Assembly: GCA_963702695.1 (NCBI GenBank)
Contig: CAVPDS010000017.1
Span: forward strand, 62,001 to 126,000
From: VAZQ01 sp963702695
Lineage (GTDB): Bacteria; Pseudomonadota; Alphaproteobacteria; Rhizobiales; Xanthobacteraceae
DNA: 64,000 nucleotides
Direction of reading: 5' to 3'
The notes beneath the pieces were generated by a model that was given only the letters and a program-made list of their open reading frames with translations, was not told where the DNA came from and did no database searches. A program made the position numbers and the translations under genes. Positions 9,186 to 17,888 of this stretch are shown here, one piece after another (positions within the stretch are counted from its first letter, which is position 1; each line of letters starts with the position of its first letter).

Positions 9186-10058
9186 ATGAATATCGCCGTG
9201 CGAACCGATGACCGCTTCGTCACCGTCGATGGGAGCAAGGTCCGCTACCTGGAAGAAGGCAGCGGTACGCCGGCGATCATGCTGCACGGCAGCTCGCTCG
9301 GCTCGTCGGCCGATGTATTCAGGCGTAATCTGCGCGCGCTCGGCCCGCAAGGCATCCGCGCGATCGCCGTCGATCTGCCGGGTTTCGGCAAGAGCGATCC
9401 GACCGACGATCTCAGCAACGCCGGCCGCAAGAAATTCGTGCTGAAATTCATGGACGCGCTCAAGCTGGAGCGCGTTGCCCTGGTTGGTCATTCGTCCTCG
9501 GGCGCGCCCGCGGTGAGCATCGCGCTCGAACATCCGGGTCGCGTGTCGCATGTCATGGTCCTCGGCACCGGAAGCCTGCTGCCGCCACTCGAAACGGGGG
9601 GCACCAAAGTCGGCGGCCGCGAGGAAGCGGCGCAGGCGCGGCTCGAAGACCGGATGGTGCGCAAGGAGCCGAGCCTCGACGACACGCGCGCGCTGCTGGA
9701 GGCGAACTTGTTCCACCATGAGTTGATCACCGACGATGAACTCAAGCTGCGGCACGAGAACAGCACTGGCCGCTGCTTCGAAGAATTCGTCCGCCGCCAT
9801 GACGCCGCGGGCGAGGAAGGCGGCAAGGGCAAAGGCGACGCCGCGCCGATGTGGCAGCGGCTGACCGAGTTGAAGATGCCGCTGCTTCTGATCTACGGCC
9901 GCAACGACCGCGCCCGCGCGGAAGAACGTGCCAAGTTATTAAAGGAGAAATATCCGCAGCTCGACCTGCATTTCGCGGACGGCTGCAAGCACCTCGTCCC
10001 CTGGGACGCCGCGGACCTGTTTCATCGCCTGGCGGTGCCGTTCCTGAAAAACGGATGA
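9186..10058 (+). CDS. Alpha/beta hydrolase (MhpC-like)
   Basis: 290 residues. The oxyanion-hole segment is AIMLHGSSLGSS, the nucleophile elbow is VGHSSSGAP (final Gly of GxSxG replaced by Ser), the acid lies in IYGRNDRA, and the histidine lies in GCKHLVPWDAADLF. Length and order match the C-C bond hydrolase/epoxide hydrolase-like branch that cleaves ring-fission products or esters. The ATG at 9186 (MNIAVRTDDRFV) is chosen over 9159 because of AGGGAGC seven bases upstream. It converges with the flavin monooxygenase gene at 10137. The substrate is unknown; proximity to an HsaA-like oxygenase suggests aromatic breakdown. Confidence 0.87.
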   Translation: MNIAVRTDDRFVTVDGSKVRYLEEGSGTPAIMLHGSSLGSSADVFRRNLRALGPQGIRAIAVDLPGFGKSDPTDDLSNAGRKKFVLKFMDALKLERVALVGHSSSGAPAVSIALEHPGRVSHVMVLGTGSLLPPLETGGTKVGGREEAAQARLEDRMVRKEPSLDDTRALLEANLFHHELITDDELKLRHENSTGRCFEEFVRRHDAAGEEGGKGKGDAAPMWQRLTELKMPLLLIYGRNDRARAEERAKLLKEKYPQLDLHFADGCKHLVPWDAADLFHRLAVPFLKNG

Positions 10059-10093
10059 CGGGGATGGACGATAGACAGTCTTGTGCAATCTGT

Positions 10094-10128
10094 TCCTCCG
10101 TCCTCCGTCCTCCGTCCTCCGTCCTCCG
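10094..10128. repeat. Five tandem copies of a 7-base unit
   Basis: Five uninterrupted copies of TCCTCCG (CGGAGGA on the other strand) lie between the convergent hydrolase and monooxygenase genes, starting 35 bases after the hydrolase stop. A sixth, degenerate copy follows. The unit is a purine/pyrimidine-biased heptamer, so copy number should be prone to slippage. It is outside coding sequence and has no evident function. Confidence 0.95.
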
Positions 10129-10136
10129 TCGTCCCT

Positions 10137-11333
10137 CTACAGCATCAAATCCTTGTTCTCCGTCACCCCGAACAGCGCGGCCGCCCAGTTGCGCCCGATC
10201 ATCTCGTATTGATTGGAGACGTGTTGGCGGCCGGCGGTGATGTCTGCGAGGATTCGCCCGAACGGCAGATCGGAATAGATGCCGCCACCGCCGGTTGCCT
10301 TGAACAGCTTCGCCGCGAGCACGCTGCAACGCTCCGCCACCACCGCGGAATGAAACTTGTATCGCAGGCGTTCCTCCACCGGCGGCATCTCACCGCGCGC
10401 GGCATATTCATCCATGACGCGGAAGTTGCGGTGGAGGATCGTCTTCATTTCATCGATCGCGGCAGCGACTTCCGCGACCATAAGCTGCACCACGGGATCA
10501 TCTGCAGTCCGCGCCCCGCGAGCGACGCGCGCGCCGCCATAAAGGATGAACGCGTTGAGCATGCCCTGCAGCGCGCCGAGCCCGGCGCTCGATACTCCGC
10601 GGAAGAATATCTGCCCGAACGGCAGGCGATAGAGCGGCGCCGTGTTCACCGCCTGCCCCGGCCCCCAGCCGCGGAACAGGTCGAGGAGTTGCACCATTCG
10701 ATACTCCGGAACGAACACGTCCTTGACGAGGATGTCCTGGCTGCCGGTCGCTCTGAGGCCGGACACATGCCAGGTGTCGACGATCTCGTAGTCGCTACGC
10801 GGGATGAGTACAGTGCTGCGGTTCGGCGGCTGTTTCGGGTCGATCGAAGAACTCACGCCCAGGAAGGCCCAGCCGCAATGGTCGCAGCCGCTGGAGAATT
10901 TCCAGCGCCCGCTGACGCGAAACCCGCCCGGCACATGCGTGATCGTGCCCGCCGGCATCAGCGAGGAACTTACCAGCGTACTGGCGTCCGCGCCCCACAC
11001 ATCCTGCGCGGCGCGATCGTCGTAGAGCGCCATCAGCCATGGATGCAGGCCGACGACGCCGTAGACCCACGAGGTCGACATGCAGCCTTCGCCGAGCGCG
11101 AGTTGTACCTCCCAGCAGGTCGACATATCCATCTCGTAGCCGCCCCAACGCTTGGGCTGTAGCACGCGAAAGAGGCCAGCCTCCTGCATGTCGGCGATCG
11201 TCTCCTTCGGCAGGCGCCGTCCTTTCTCCGCTTGCGGCGCACGCGCGGCGAGCATGGGGATGAGCGCCCTCGCGCGGGCAACTACTTCCGCGGGGCTTGG
11301 CGTTACGGATTGGGTGTCGTCGGCGGCGAACAT
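10137..11333 (-). CDS. HsaA-like flavin-dependent monooxygenase, oxygenase component
   Basis: 398 residues with an acyl-CoA-dehydrogenase fold. Features shared with HsaA and the C2 component of p-hydroxyphenylacetate hydroxylase include RRLPKETIADMQEAGLFRVL, the serine-rich loop STSWVYGVVGLHPWLMAL, SGRWKFSSGCDHCGWAFLG and DTWHVSGLRATGSQDI. Such enzymes take reduced flavin from a separate reductase and hydroxylate phenolic substrates. No reductase gene is present in the window. The ATG at 11333 overlaps the glutamine-synthetase-like gene's stop as TGATG, so the two are probably translationally coupled. The genuine acyl-CoA dehydrogenase base is not evident, supporting a monooxygenase. Confidence 0.85.
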   Translation of the reverse strand: MFAADDTQSVTPSPAEVVARARALIPMLAARAPQAEKGRRLPKETIADMQEAGLFRVLQPKRWGGYEMDMSTCWEVQLALGEGCMSTSWVYGVVGLHPWLMALYDDRAAQDVWGADASTLVSSSLMPAGTITHVPGGFRVSGRWKFSSGCDHCGWAFLGVSSSIDPKQPPNRSTVLIPRSDYEIVDTWHVSGLRATGSQDILVKDVFVPEYRMVQLLDLFRGWGPGQAVNTAPLYRLPFGQIFFRGVSSAGLGALQGMLNAFILYGGARVARGARTADDPVVQLMVAEVAAAIDEMKTILHRNFRVMDEYAARGEMPPVEERLRYKFHSAVVAERCSVLAAKLFKATGGGGIYSDLPFGRILADITAGRQHVSNQYEMIGRNWAAALFGVTENKDLML

Positions 11334-12796
11334 CAGAACAACTCGAAATATTCCCGTTGCTCCCATTCGGTGACTTCCGACTGGTAGCGTGCGATCTCCG
11401 CCTCCTTGATGCGCAGGTAATAGTCAACGAAATTCTGACCGAGACCTTCCGCGAGGCATGTGTCCTGCCGCAGTTCCGTGAGCGCCTCGTCGAGATTCTT
11501 CGGCAGCAACGGCGCCGAAGTTTCATAGGGCGTGTCCGCGCAAGGCCCAGGATCGAGCTTCCGTGCGATGCCGTCGAGGCCGCTCACGATCTGCGAAACC
11601 ATGTAGAGATACGGATTGGCGGCGGGCTCCCCTACTCTGTTCTCCAGGCGCGTCGACGCATCGCCCGGTCCGCCGAGCGCGCGAATCATTACGCCGCGAT
11701 TATCGTTGCCCCAGATCACGCGGTCTGGCGCGAGCGCATAAGCACGGTACCGCTTGTAACCGTTGATCGTCGGCGTGGTGAAGGCGGCCGCCGCGCGCGC
11801 ATGCGCCAGCAGCCCGCCGAGGAAATGCCGCCCCACCGGCGACAGAATATCCCTGCCTTCCGCCATGAAGGCGTTGCCGCCGCCACTCCGTTCGCGCAGC
11901 GACTGGTGCAGGTGCCAGCCGCTCGACATGACATTGGGCAGCTTCGGCCGGCACATGAAGCTCGCATGATAGCCCTGCCGGCGGCACGTCTGCTTCACGG
12001 CGCTGCGGAACAGCATCATCGTGTCCGCCGGATCGAGACCAACCTGCGGGTGGAAGGTGAACTCGCACTGGCTCGGGCCAAGCTCGATCTCGACCGAACG
12101 TAGCGGCAGACCGAGCGCCACTACGTCGCGCCGCACCCGTTCGAGGATCGGCTCGATTTGATCGAAGCGGGTCTCGGTGAGATACTGATAGCCCGAAGAC
12201 AGCATGCTCACCTGCGGCGGCTCGCTCGGCCAGCCCGCATCGGCGGGATCCAGCCGCGGGTTCTCGATTTTGAATACGTGGAACTCGACCTCGAGGCCGG
12301 CCAGATAATCGAAGCCGGCCGCTGCGAGCTTCTCCAGCGCGCCGCGATAGAGATGACGGGTCGAGAACGGCACCGGCTTGCCGTTCTGGAAGTGGATGTC
12401 GCACAGCACCCATCCGGTTCTCGGCGCCCACGGCAGCACGCGGAAGGTCGTCGGATCGGCGATCATCAGGACGTCGGCGCCGCCTTCCATCTCAACCATG
12501 CCGAAACCGCCGCCCGCGCTGAAGACAGGGAACACGCTGCGGTGCGAAGTGTCTTTGGCGAGCAACGTGGTGGTGATCGTGCAGCCGTTGCGCATCACGC
12601 GCGCGGCATCGCCCGCCATCACCGTCTTGCCGCGCAGGATGCCGTGCTGGTCCGGAAACGACAGCCGCACGACTTCCAGGCGCTGCTCCTCGATCAACTT
12701 CTCGACCCGCGCCGCCGCTTGGACCTGTGCGTCGCTCCATAGCCCGTGGCGCTCGACGAAGCTGACCGCGGCAGATCGCTCCTGCGATGACGACAT
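11333..12796 (-). CDS. Glutamine-synthetase-like gamma-glutamyl ligase
   Basis: 487 residues. The N-terminal beta-grasp has VVRLSFPDQHGILRGKTV. The catalytic barrel has AGLEVEFHVF (metal-binding EvE), EIELGPSQCEFTFH, SSGWHLHQSL (ATP/metal His) and TINGYKRYRAYALAP followed by NRGVMIRALG. All are positions of the GS catalytic site. Divergence from GlnA and the adjacent monooxygenase suggest the PuuA/IpuC/TdnQ type, which glutamylates amines with ATP rather than ammonia; this is inference. The gene is followed by the monooxygenase with a one-base TGATG overlap. The ATG at 12796 starts MSSSQERSAAVSF. Confidence 0.85.
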   Translation of the reverse strand: MSSSQERSAAVSFVERHGLWSDAQVQAAARVEKLIEEQRLEVVRLSFPDQHGILRGKTVMAGDAARVMRNGCTITTTLLAKDTSHRSVFPVFSAGGGFGMVEMEGGADVLMIADPTTFRVLPWAPRTGWVLCDIHFQNGKPVPFSTRHLYRGALEKLAAAGFDYLAGLEVEFHVFKIENPRLDPADAGWPSEPPQVSMLSSGYQYLTETRFDQIEPILERVRRDVVALGLPLRSVEIELGPSQCEFTFHPQVGLDPADTMMLFRSAVKQTCRRQGYHASFMCRPKLPNVMSSGWHLHQSLRERSGGGNAFMAEGRDILSPVGRHFLGGLLAHARAAAAFTTPTINGYKRYRAYALAPDRVIWGNDNRGVMIRALGGPGDASTRLENRVGEPAANPYLYMVSQIVSGLDGIARKLDPGPCADTPYETSAPLLPKNLDEALTELRQDTCLAEGLGQNFVDYYLRIKEAEIARYQSEVTEWEQREYFELF

Positions 12797-12905
12797 GCGG
12801 TTCTCCCAGATCGCAGATTAGTCGATCTTTGCCGCCGCTTCTATCGGGCACTTGCCTTCCGGGACCGCGCCGTCCAAGCTTTCGGCACTGGCCAGGGAGA
12901 GAGAC

Positions 12906-14252
12906 ATGTTGAGGATGCTTTCATCGCTGCGCACCGTCGGGTGCGCATTGCTTACGCTTTGCGTCGTGCCCGGCCTCACGTTTGCGCAGAGCAAGCCCGA
13001 GTACATCGCCTTCCCCGGGATCTCCAAAGCGGCGCTCTACAAACCCGATTCCGGCCCGGCGCCGCATGTCGGCATCCTGGTGATGCACCGCACCGCGAAC
13101 TATCTAAACCATCGGGCTTGCACCGAGCTGTCGCGCCGTGGCTTCATGATGCTGTGCATGAATACGCGTTACGAGAACAACGAGGTCCTGGTCAATTTCG
13201 AAAAGCTGCCGCTCGACGTGAAGGCCGGCGTTGAGTTCCTGCGCCGACAGCCCGGCATCACCAAGGTGATCCTGTTCGCCCATAGCGGCGGCGGACCGCT
13301 CATGTCGCTCTATCAGGCGGTCGCGGAGAACGGCCCGTCCTATTGCAAGGGCGCAAACAAGCTCACCGAGTGCAGCGACGACGTCGCCAACCTGCCGCGC
13401 GCCGACGGCATCGTGTTCGCCGACGCACATCCCGGCAATTCGATCAACACGCTGCGCGGACTCAACCCGTCCGTCGCGAACGAGGACAATCCGCCCGGCG
13501 CGCCGCCGATCACCGACCTCGATCCATTCAACCCGAAGAACGGCTTCAACCCGAACGGACCGTCGAACTACTCGCCCGAATTCCAGGCGCGCTACTTCAA
13601 GGCGCAGGCCGATCGCATGAACCACCTGATCGCGACCGCGCAGGACAAGCTCGCACGCATGAAGCGCAACGACTATCCCTATCCCGATGACGACATCATC
13701 GTCATTCCGCGCGGTGGCAATCCCGGCGCCGGTCCCGGCGCATCCGCGGCGCTGTTCATCGCGGAGCCCAGCATCGAGTTGGTCAACGCCACGGCGCGGC
13801 CGGAGCGGCTGCTGCGCAACGACGGGACGATCACGACCGAAGTCATCCACAGCGTCTATGTCGCCAATCCGAAGCTGTCGAAGGACAACCTGCGCTTCAG
13901 CAGCGGCACCAAGGTCTACACGCTACGCTCGTTCCTGAGCGCGAACGCGATCCGGGCGAAGAACTCGATCGACGATATCGACTATTGCTCGACCAACAAC
14001 TCCACGGTGTGCGCGATCCAATCGATCTCGGTGCCGGTGATGTTCGCGGCCATGGGCGCGCACTACTTCATCCGCGACAACGAGCGCCACTTCGACCTGG
14101 CGAAAAGCAAGGACAAGGACTTCATCACCATCGAAGGCGCCGTACACGGCTTCATCCCCTGCACCGCCTGCGAGAAGACCCCGGGGCAGTATTCCAACAG
14201 CCTCAAGAACCTCATGGACTACGTGGCGAAGTGGATCAACGACCGCTACTGA
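12906..14252 (+). CDS. Exported alpha/beta hydrolase
   Basis: 448 residues. A Sec signal peptide occupies about residues 1-27 (CALLTLCVVPGLTFAQS, cleavage after AQ/A). The nucleophile elbow is LFAHSGGGPLM and a late histidine lies in EGAVHGFIPCTACE. The middle contains an Asn/Pro-rich insertion (FNPKNGFNPNGPSNY). This looks like a periplasmic esterase of the dienelactone hydrolase/X-Pro class. The ATG at 12906 is chosen because of AGGGAGAG six bases upstream and the signal peptide; 18 in-frame codons upstream (TTG at 12852) are less likely. The GST gene follows after 32 bases. The substrate is unknown. Confidence 0.8.
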   Translation: MLRMLSSLRTVGCALLTLCVVPGLTFAQSKPEYIAFPGISKAALYKPDSGPAPHVGILVMHRTANYLNHRACTELSRRGFMMLCMNTRYENNEVLVNFEKLPLDVKAGVEFLRRQPGITKVILFAHSGGGPLMSLYQAVAENGPSYCKGANKLTECSDDVANLPRADGIVFADAHPGNSINTLRGLNPSVANEDNPPGAPPITDLDPFNPKNGFNPNGPSNYSPEFQARYFKAQADRMNHLIATAQDKLARMKRNDYPYPDDDIIVIPRGGNPGAGPGASAALFIAEPSIELVNATARPERLLRNDGTITTEVIHSVYVANPKLSKDNLRFSSGTKVYTLRSFLSANAIRAKNSIDDIDYCSTNNSTVCAIQSISVPVMFAAMGAHYFIRDNERHFDLAKSKDKDFITIEGAVHGFIPCTACEKTPGQYSNSLKNLMDYVAKWINDRY

Positions 14253-14284
14253 GCCGCCGCGCATACGCATACAAGGAGACTGAC

Positions 14285-14941
14285 GTGATCGACGTTTACA
14301 CCTGGACCACGGGCAATGGCCGCAAAATTCCGATCTTCCTGGAGGAGACCGGGCTGCCGTACCGCCTGCACATGGTCAACATCCGCGAGGGCGAGCAGTT
14401 CAAGGCGGACTACGTCGCGATCTGTCCGAACAGCAAGATCCCTGCGATCATCGATCAGGATGGTCCGGACGGAAAGCCGTTATCGCTGTTCGAGTCAGGC
14501 GCGATCTTGATCTATCTCGGCGACAAGACCGGCAAGCTGATCGGGAGCGATGCAGCCGGCCGCTACCGCGCGATCGAGTGGGTGATGTTCCAGATGGCCA
14601 ATGTCGGGCCGCTATTCGGCCAGGCCAACCATTTCCTCAACAAGACGCCGGAGAAAATCCCTTACGCCATCGAGCGCTACGGCAAGGAGGCGAAACGGCT
14701 CACGCAAGTCCTGGAGAAGCGCCTCGGCGAGGTCGACTATCTCGCCGGCGACTATTCGATCGCCGACATCGCGACTTACGTGTGGCTGCGCAATCCCAAG
14801 CACGAGGGCATCACGCTGGACGACTATCCCAACGTGAAACGTTGGTTTAACGCGATCGATGCGCGCCCTGCGGTGCAGCGCGCGCACAAGAAGGTCGAAG
14901 AAGCTGCCGCGCAGTACACGGCACTGAAGAAGGCGGGGTGA
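14285..14941 (+). CDS. Glutathione S-transferase
   Basis: 218 residues. The N-terminal thioredoxin-like domain begins VIDVYTWTTGNGRKIPIFLEE and has the cis-proline and glutathione-contact segment NSKIPAIIDQDG and LFESGAILIYLGDKTGKL. The all-helical C-terminal domain has the N-capping box YSIADIATYVWL. The pattern is that of YfcG/YghU-like nu-class GSTs, which often act as disulfide reductases. The GTG start at 14285 is set by AAGGAG six bases upstream. It lies 32 bases after the exported hydrolase on the same strand, so the pair is likely one transcript. Confidence 0.9.
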   Translation: MIDVYTWTTGNGRKIPIFLEETGLPYRLHMVNIREGEQFKADYVAICPNSKIPAIIDQDGPDGKPLSLFESGAILIYLGDKTGKLIGSDAAGRYRAIEWVMFQMANVGPLFGQANHFLNKTPEKIPYAIERYGKEAKRLTQVLEKRLGEVDYLAGDYSIADIATYVWLRNPKHEGITLDDYPNVKRWFNAIDARPAVQRAHKKVEEAAAQYTALKKAG

Positions 14942-15038
14942 AGTCGGCAGGATGGGTTGAGCGTTGACGAAAACCATCCTCTTTCGTGGCGAGGTGACGC
15001 CTTGATGGGTTCGCTGCGCACTGCCCATCCTGCAAGCG

Positions 15039-16619
15039 TCAATGCAAAATCGCAGCCTTCGCCTGCAGGCTTGCGAGCAGATCGGTCGAGCCCTGCACCG
15101 CCAGGCGCTGGTGATAGAAGCGCAGCCCATGAAGGCCGCCGAGTTCCTCTCCATTGCCCGCGCGACCGGGGCCACCGTGATTGCATTGCGGCATGACAAT
15201 GCCGTGGCCGGTATGAGCGGCGGCGATCGCCGGATCGACGACGAGCAGGCGGCCGTGGCTCGGGCCAATCTCGCTCACCATGCGGCTGAGAAAACTCAGG
15301 TCTTCGCCATAGACCGAGGTCACCAGCGAGCCGCCACCGCGGACGATCAGCGCCACTGCTTCCACCTCATCGCGATAGGGCACGATCGTCGCCGCCGGGC
15401 CGAACACCTCGACCTCATGCACCGCGTGCGCGGAGGCTGCGTCCTTCACCTTGAGCAAGGTCGGCGCCACGAAGGCCGACACGTTGCGGTCAACTCCGTC
15501 TAACGCCGGCGGCTCCAAGCTCCCGGTCACGAACGTCGCCTCCGCCGCCAGACGCCGGATGCCGTCGAACGCCGCCGCCTGTTGGCTGCGCGTCACCAGC
15601 GGCCCCATGCGCGTATCCTCGCGGCGCGGATCACCGAGCTTGATCGCGGGGAACTTTGCCTTGAGCGCCTCAGCCACCGCATCGGCCTGCTCCGCAGGCA
15701 CGAAAATGCGGCGGATCGCGGTGCACTTCTGCCCGGCCTTGATGGTCATCTCGCGCACCACTTCGCGCACGAAGGCATCGTAGGCAGCCCCTCCACCCGC
15801 CGCATCAGGCGCAAGCACCGCGGCGTTGATGCTGTCGGCCTCGATGTTCACCGGTACGCTTTTCGCCACGACATTGGGATGCCCGCGCACGCGTGCGGCG
15901 GTATCGGCCGATCCCGTGAAGGCGATAACGTCGTCCGAGGTGAGATGATCGAGAAGATCGCCGGCACCGCCGACAAGCAGGTTCAACGCGCCCGCGGGCA
16001 GCAACTGCGCCGCAACAACGTCGCGCACCATCGCGTGCGCGAGCAGCGCCGTCGCCGATGCGGGCTTGGCGAACACCGGCAGGCCAGAGATCAGCGCGAC
16101 GCCGGCCTTCTCCCACAGCCCCCAGCTCGGGAAATTGAACGCATTGATGTGCACAGCGACGCCGCGCCGCGGCACCATGAGGTGGATGGCCTGGTAGTTC
16201 TCGGCCTTGGCGAGCCGCACCGGCTTCTCATCGAGCAGCGTCCGCGTGTCACCGAGCCCGGCGCCGAGCCGTGCGTAATATTTGAGCGTGCCGATCCCGC
16301 CGTCGATGTCGATCGCAGCATCGCCTTTGGTATTGCCGGAATTGGCGATCGCGATCTCCTCATAGCGGGCGCGATTGGCGACAAGGACATCGGCCACCGC
16401 GCCGACAAGTTTCGCGCGCTCCACGTAGCTCATGGAGCGCAGCGCCCCCTGCCCGTGCGTGCGGGCACGGTCGAGCGCCGCCTGGAGGTCGAGCCCGCGT
16501 GCGGAGGCGGTCGCGAGCGCAGCCCCGCTCACGGGATCGACGAGCGTCGTCTGGACGCCTTCGCCGCGCGACCAGCGGCCGGAGAGATAGCTTTCGAGCG
16601 GCTCCGGTGACGAATTCAT
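15039..16619 (-). CDS. BoxD/PaaZ-type CoA-linked semialdehyde dehydrogenase
   Basis: 526 residues of a single ALDH domain of the subtype fused in PaaZ and free-standing in BoxD. Diagnostic segments are INAFNFPSWGLWEKAGVAL, IAFTGSADTAARVRGHP, VNIEADSINAAVLAPDA (general base Glu), AGQKCTAIRRIFVP (catalytic Cys) and EVEVFGPAATIVPY. BoxD oxidises 3,4-dehydroadipyl-CoA semialdehyde in aerobic benzoate degradation, and PaaZ oxidises the phenylacetate equivalent. No hydratase domain is present, and no box or paa partner genes occur in the window. Start at ATG 16619 (MNSSPEPLESYL). It is divergent from the solute-binding run, 169 bases away. Confidence 0.82.
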   Translation of the reverse strand: MNSSPEPLESYLSGRWSRGEGVQTTLVDPVSGAALATASARGLDLQAALDRARTHGQGALRSMSYVERAKLVGAVADVLVANRARYEEIAIANSGNTKGDAAIDIDGGIGTLKYYARLGAGLGDTRTLLDEKPVRLAKAENYQAIHLMVPRRGVAVHINAFNFPSWGLWEKAGVALISGLPVFAKPASATALLAHAMVRDVVAAQLLPAGALNLLVGGAGDLLDHLTSDDVIAFTGSADTAARVRGHPNVVAKSVPVNIEADSINAAVLAPDAAGGGAAYDAFVREVVREMTIKAGQKCTAIRRIFVPAEQADAVAEALKAKFPAIKLGDPRREDTRMGPLVTRSQQAAAFDGIRRLAAEATFVTGSLEPPALDGVDRNVSAFVAPTLLKVKDAASAHAVHEVEVFGPAATIVPYRDEVEAVALIVRGGGSLVTSVYGEDLSFLSRMVSEIGPSHGRLLVVDPAIAAAHTGHGIVMPQCNHGGPGRAGNGEELGGLHGLRFYHQRLAVQGSTDLLASLQAKAAILH

Positions 16620-16788
16620 GCGCGATGCCCCCGTGCTCTGGTTGTGTCCGCTATATGAGACCGTGCGCCGGTTTTCAATCGCGCCGACGCCCGACATGCG
16701 CCCCGACGTTTACGCCACGGCGAAAAAGTCGCATAGTTCGCAGGGCTGCAGCATCGCATCACGCGATCGATGGCATAAGGGAGGAGAC

Positions 16789-17847
16789 ATGCGCATGGGG
16801 TGCTCGCGTCGGAGCGCGCTGGCGGCCACGCTTCTGCTCTTCGGCTCGGTGGCGCTTTCGCCGGCGCGCACTGCCGAGGGCTGGCAACCCGACCCAAAAA
16901 TGGTCGAGGCCGCGAAGAAGGAAGGCGAGGCCCTCCTCTATACGCCGCTCATCGTCGACCAGATCGTGCGGCCCCTGATCAAGGATTTCCAGTCGCGCGC
17001 GCCGGGGGTGCAGATCAAATATGTCCGCGCCGACGGCCTCTCGCTGGTGTCGCGGATGATCAATGAGGCCCGTGCCGGCCGCGTGCAGTCGGATGTCTGG
17101 TGCATCGTCGATGGCGTGTCGCCGCTACTGCAGGCCGGCCTGATCAGCGAATTTGAGGTTCCGAGCGCGAAGGGGCTGCCACCGACGCTCGTCGACCCCA
17201 AGAAACGCTGGGTCGCAACCAATCTCGGCGTGCGATCCGCCGCCTACAATACGCAGCTTGTCCCCAAGGCGCAGGCGCCGCGCGGCTACGGCGACCTGCT
17301 CGATCCACGCTGGAAGGGCAAGATCGTCTGGAATCCGAAATCCATGACCGGCGCCTGGGGCTTCATCGCCACGGTGATCAAGGGCAAGGGCGAAGACGAA
17401 GGCATGAAATATCTGCGCGCGCTCGCCAAGCAGAACATCGTGCCGCTGCCAATCGCAATCCGCGCGATCCTCGACCACGTCATCGAAGGCGAATACGCAA
17501 TCGGGCTCGAAATGAACAACACGCATGCCGCCGTCAGCGCCGCGCAGGGCGCGCCGGTCGCCTGGGTGCCGCTCAATCCCGTGAGCGAGACGATCCAGGT
17601 CGCCGGCATCACCAAGGGCGCGCCGCATCCGAACGCCGCGCGGCTGTTCATCGATTACATGGTGTCGCGCGCCGGCCAGGAGGTGTTCCGAGATAATAAC
17701 TACCTGCCGATGCGCCCGGAAATTTCCGCCAAAATCCCGGAGCTCAAGCCCGAGCAAGGCGGCTACAAGGCGGTGCTCTACAGCCCCGAGGAGATCGACG
17801 CCGACATCGAGCGCTGGGCCAAGATCTACGAGGACCTTTTCCGCTGA
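16789..17847 (+). CDS. Periplasmic solute-binding protein (Fe3+-type family), copy 1
   Basis: 352 residues. A signal peptide with twin arginine (MRMGCSRRSALAATLLLFGS) is followed by the class II binding-protein fold of the AfuA/FbpA type: EAAKKEGEALLYTPLI, DLLDPRWKGKIVWNPKSM and AARLFIDYMVSRAGQEVFRD. In catabolic regions such proteins often bind organic acids or aromatic compounds rather than iron. It starts at ATG 16789 after AAGGGAGG; ATG 16795 is an alternative. The next gene is a paralogue of exactly the same length 41 bases downstream. No permease or ATPase gene is adjacent. Confidence 0.88.
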   Translation: MRMGCSRRSALAATLLLFGSVALSPARTAEGWQPDPKMVEAAKKEGEALLYTPLIVDQIVRPLIKDFQSRAPGVQIKYVRADGLSLVSRMINEARAGRVQSDVWCIVDGVSPLLQAGLISEFEVPSAKGLPPTLVDPKKRWVATNLGVRSAAYNTQLVPKAQAPRGYGDLLDPRWKGKIVWNPKSMTGAWGFIATVIKGKGEDEGMKYLRALAKQNIVPLPIAIRAILDHVIEGEYAIGLEMNNTHAAVSAAQGAPVAWVPLNPVSETIQVAGITKGAPHPNAARLFIDYMVSRAGQEVFRDNNYLPMRPEISAKIPELKPEQGGYKAVLYSPEEIDADIERWAKIYEDLFR

Positions 17848-17888
17848 AACGGGGCGCGCGCAGCAAGCCAGCCACACCCGGAGGACAC

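Noticed and set aside
10094..10128. Intrinsic terminator between the convergent hydrolase and monooxygenase genes
   Set aside because: The segment is a direct heptamer repeat with no inverted symmetry and no U-run.
11333..12796. Housekeeping glutamine synthetase glnA
   Set aside because: The sequence is too divergent from GlnA, lacks an adjacent glnB, and is coupled to a monooxygenase gene.
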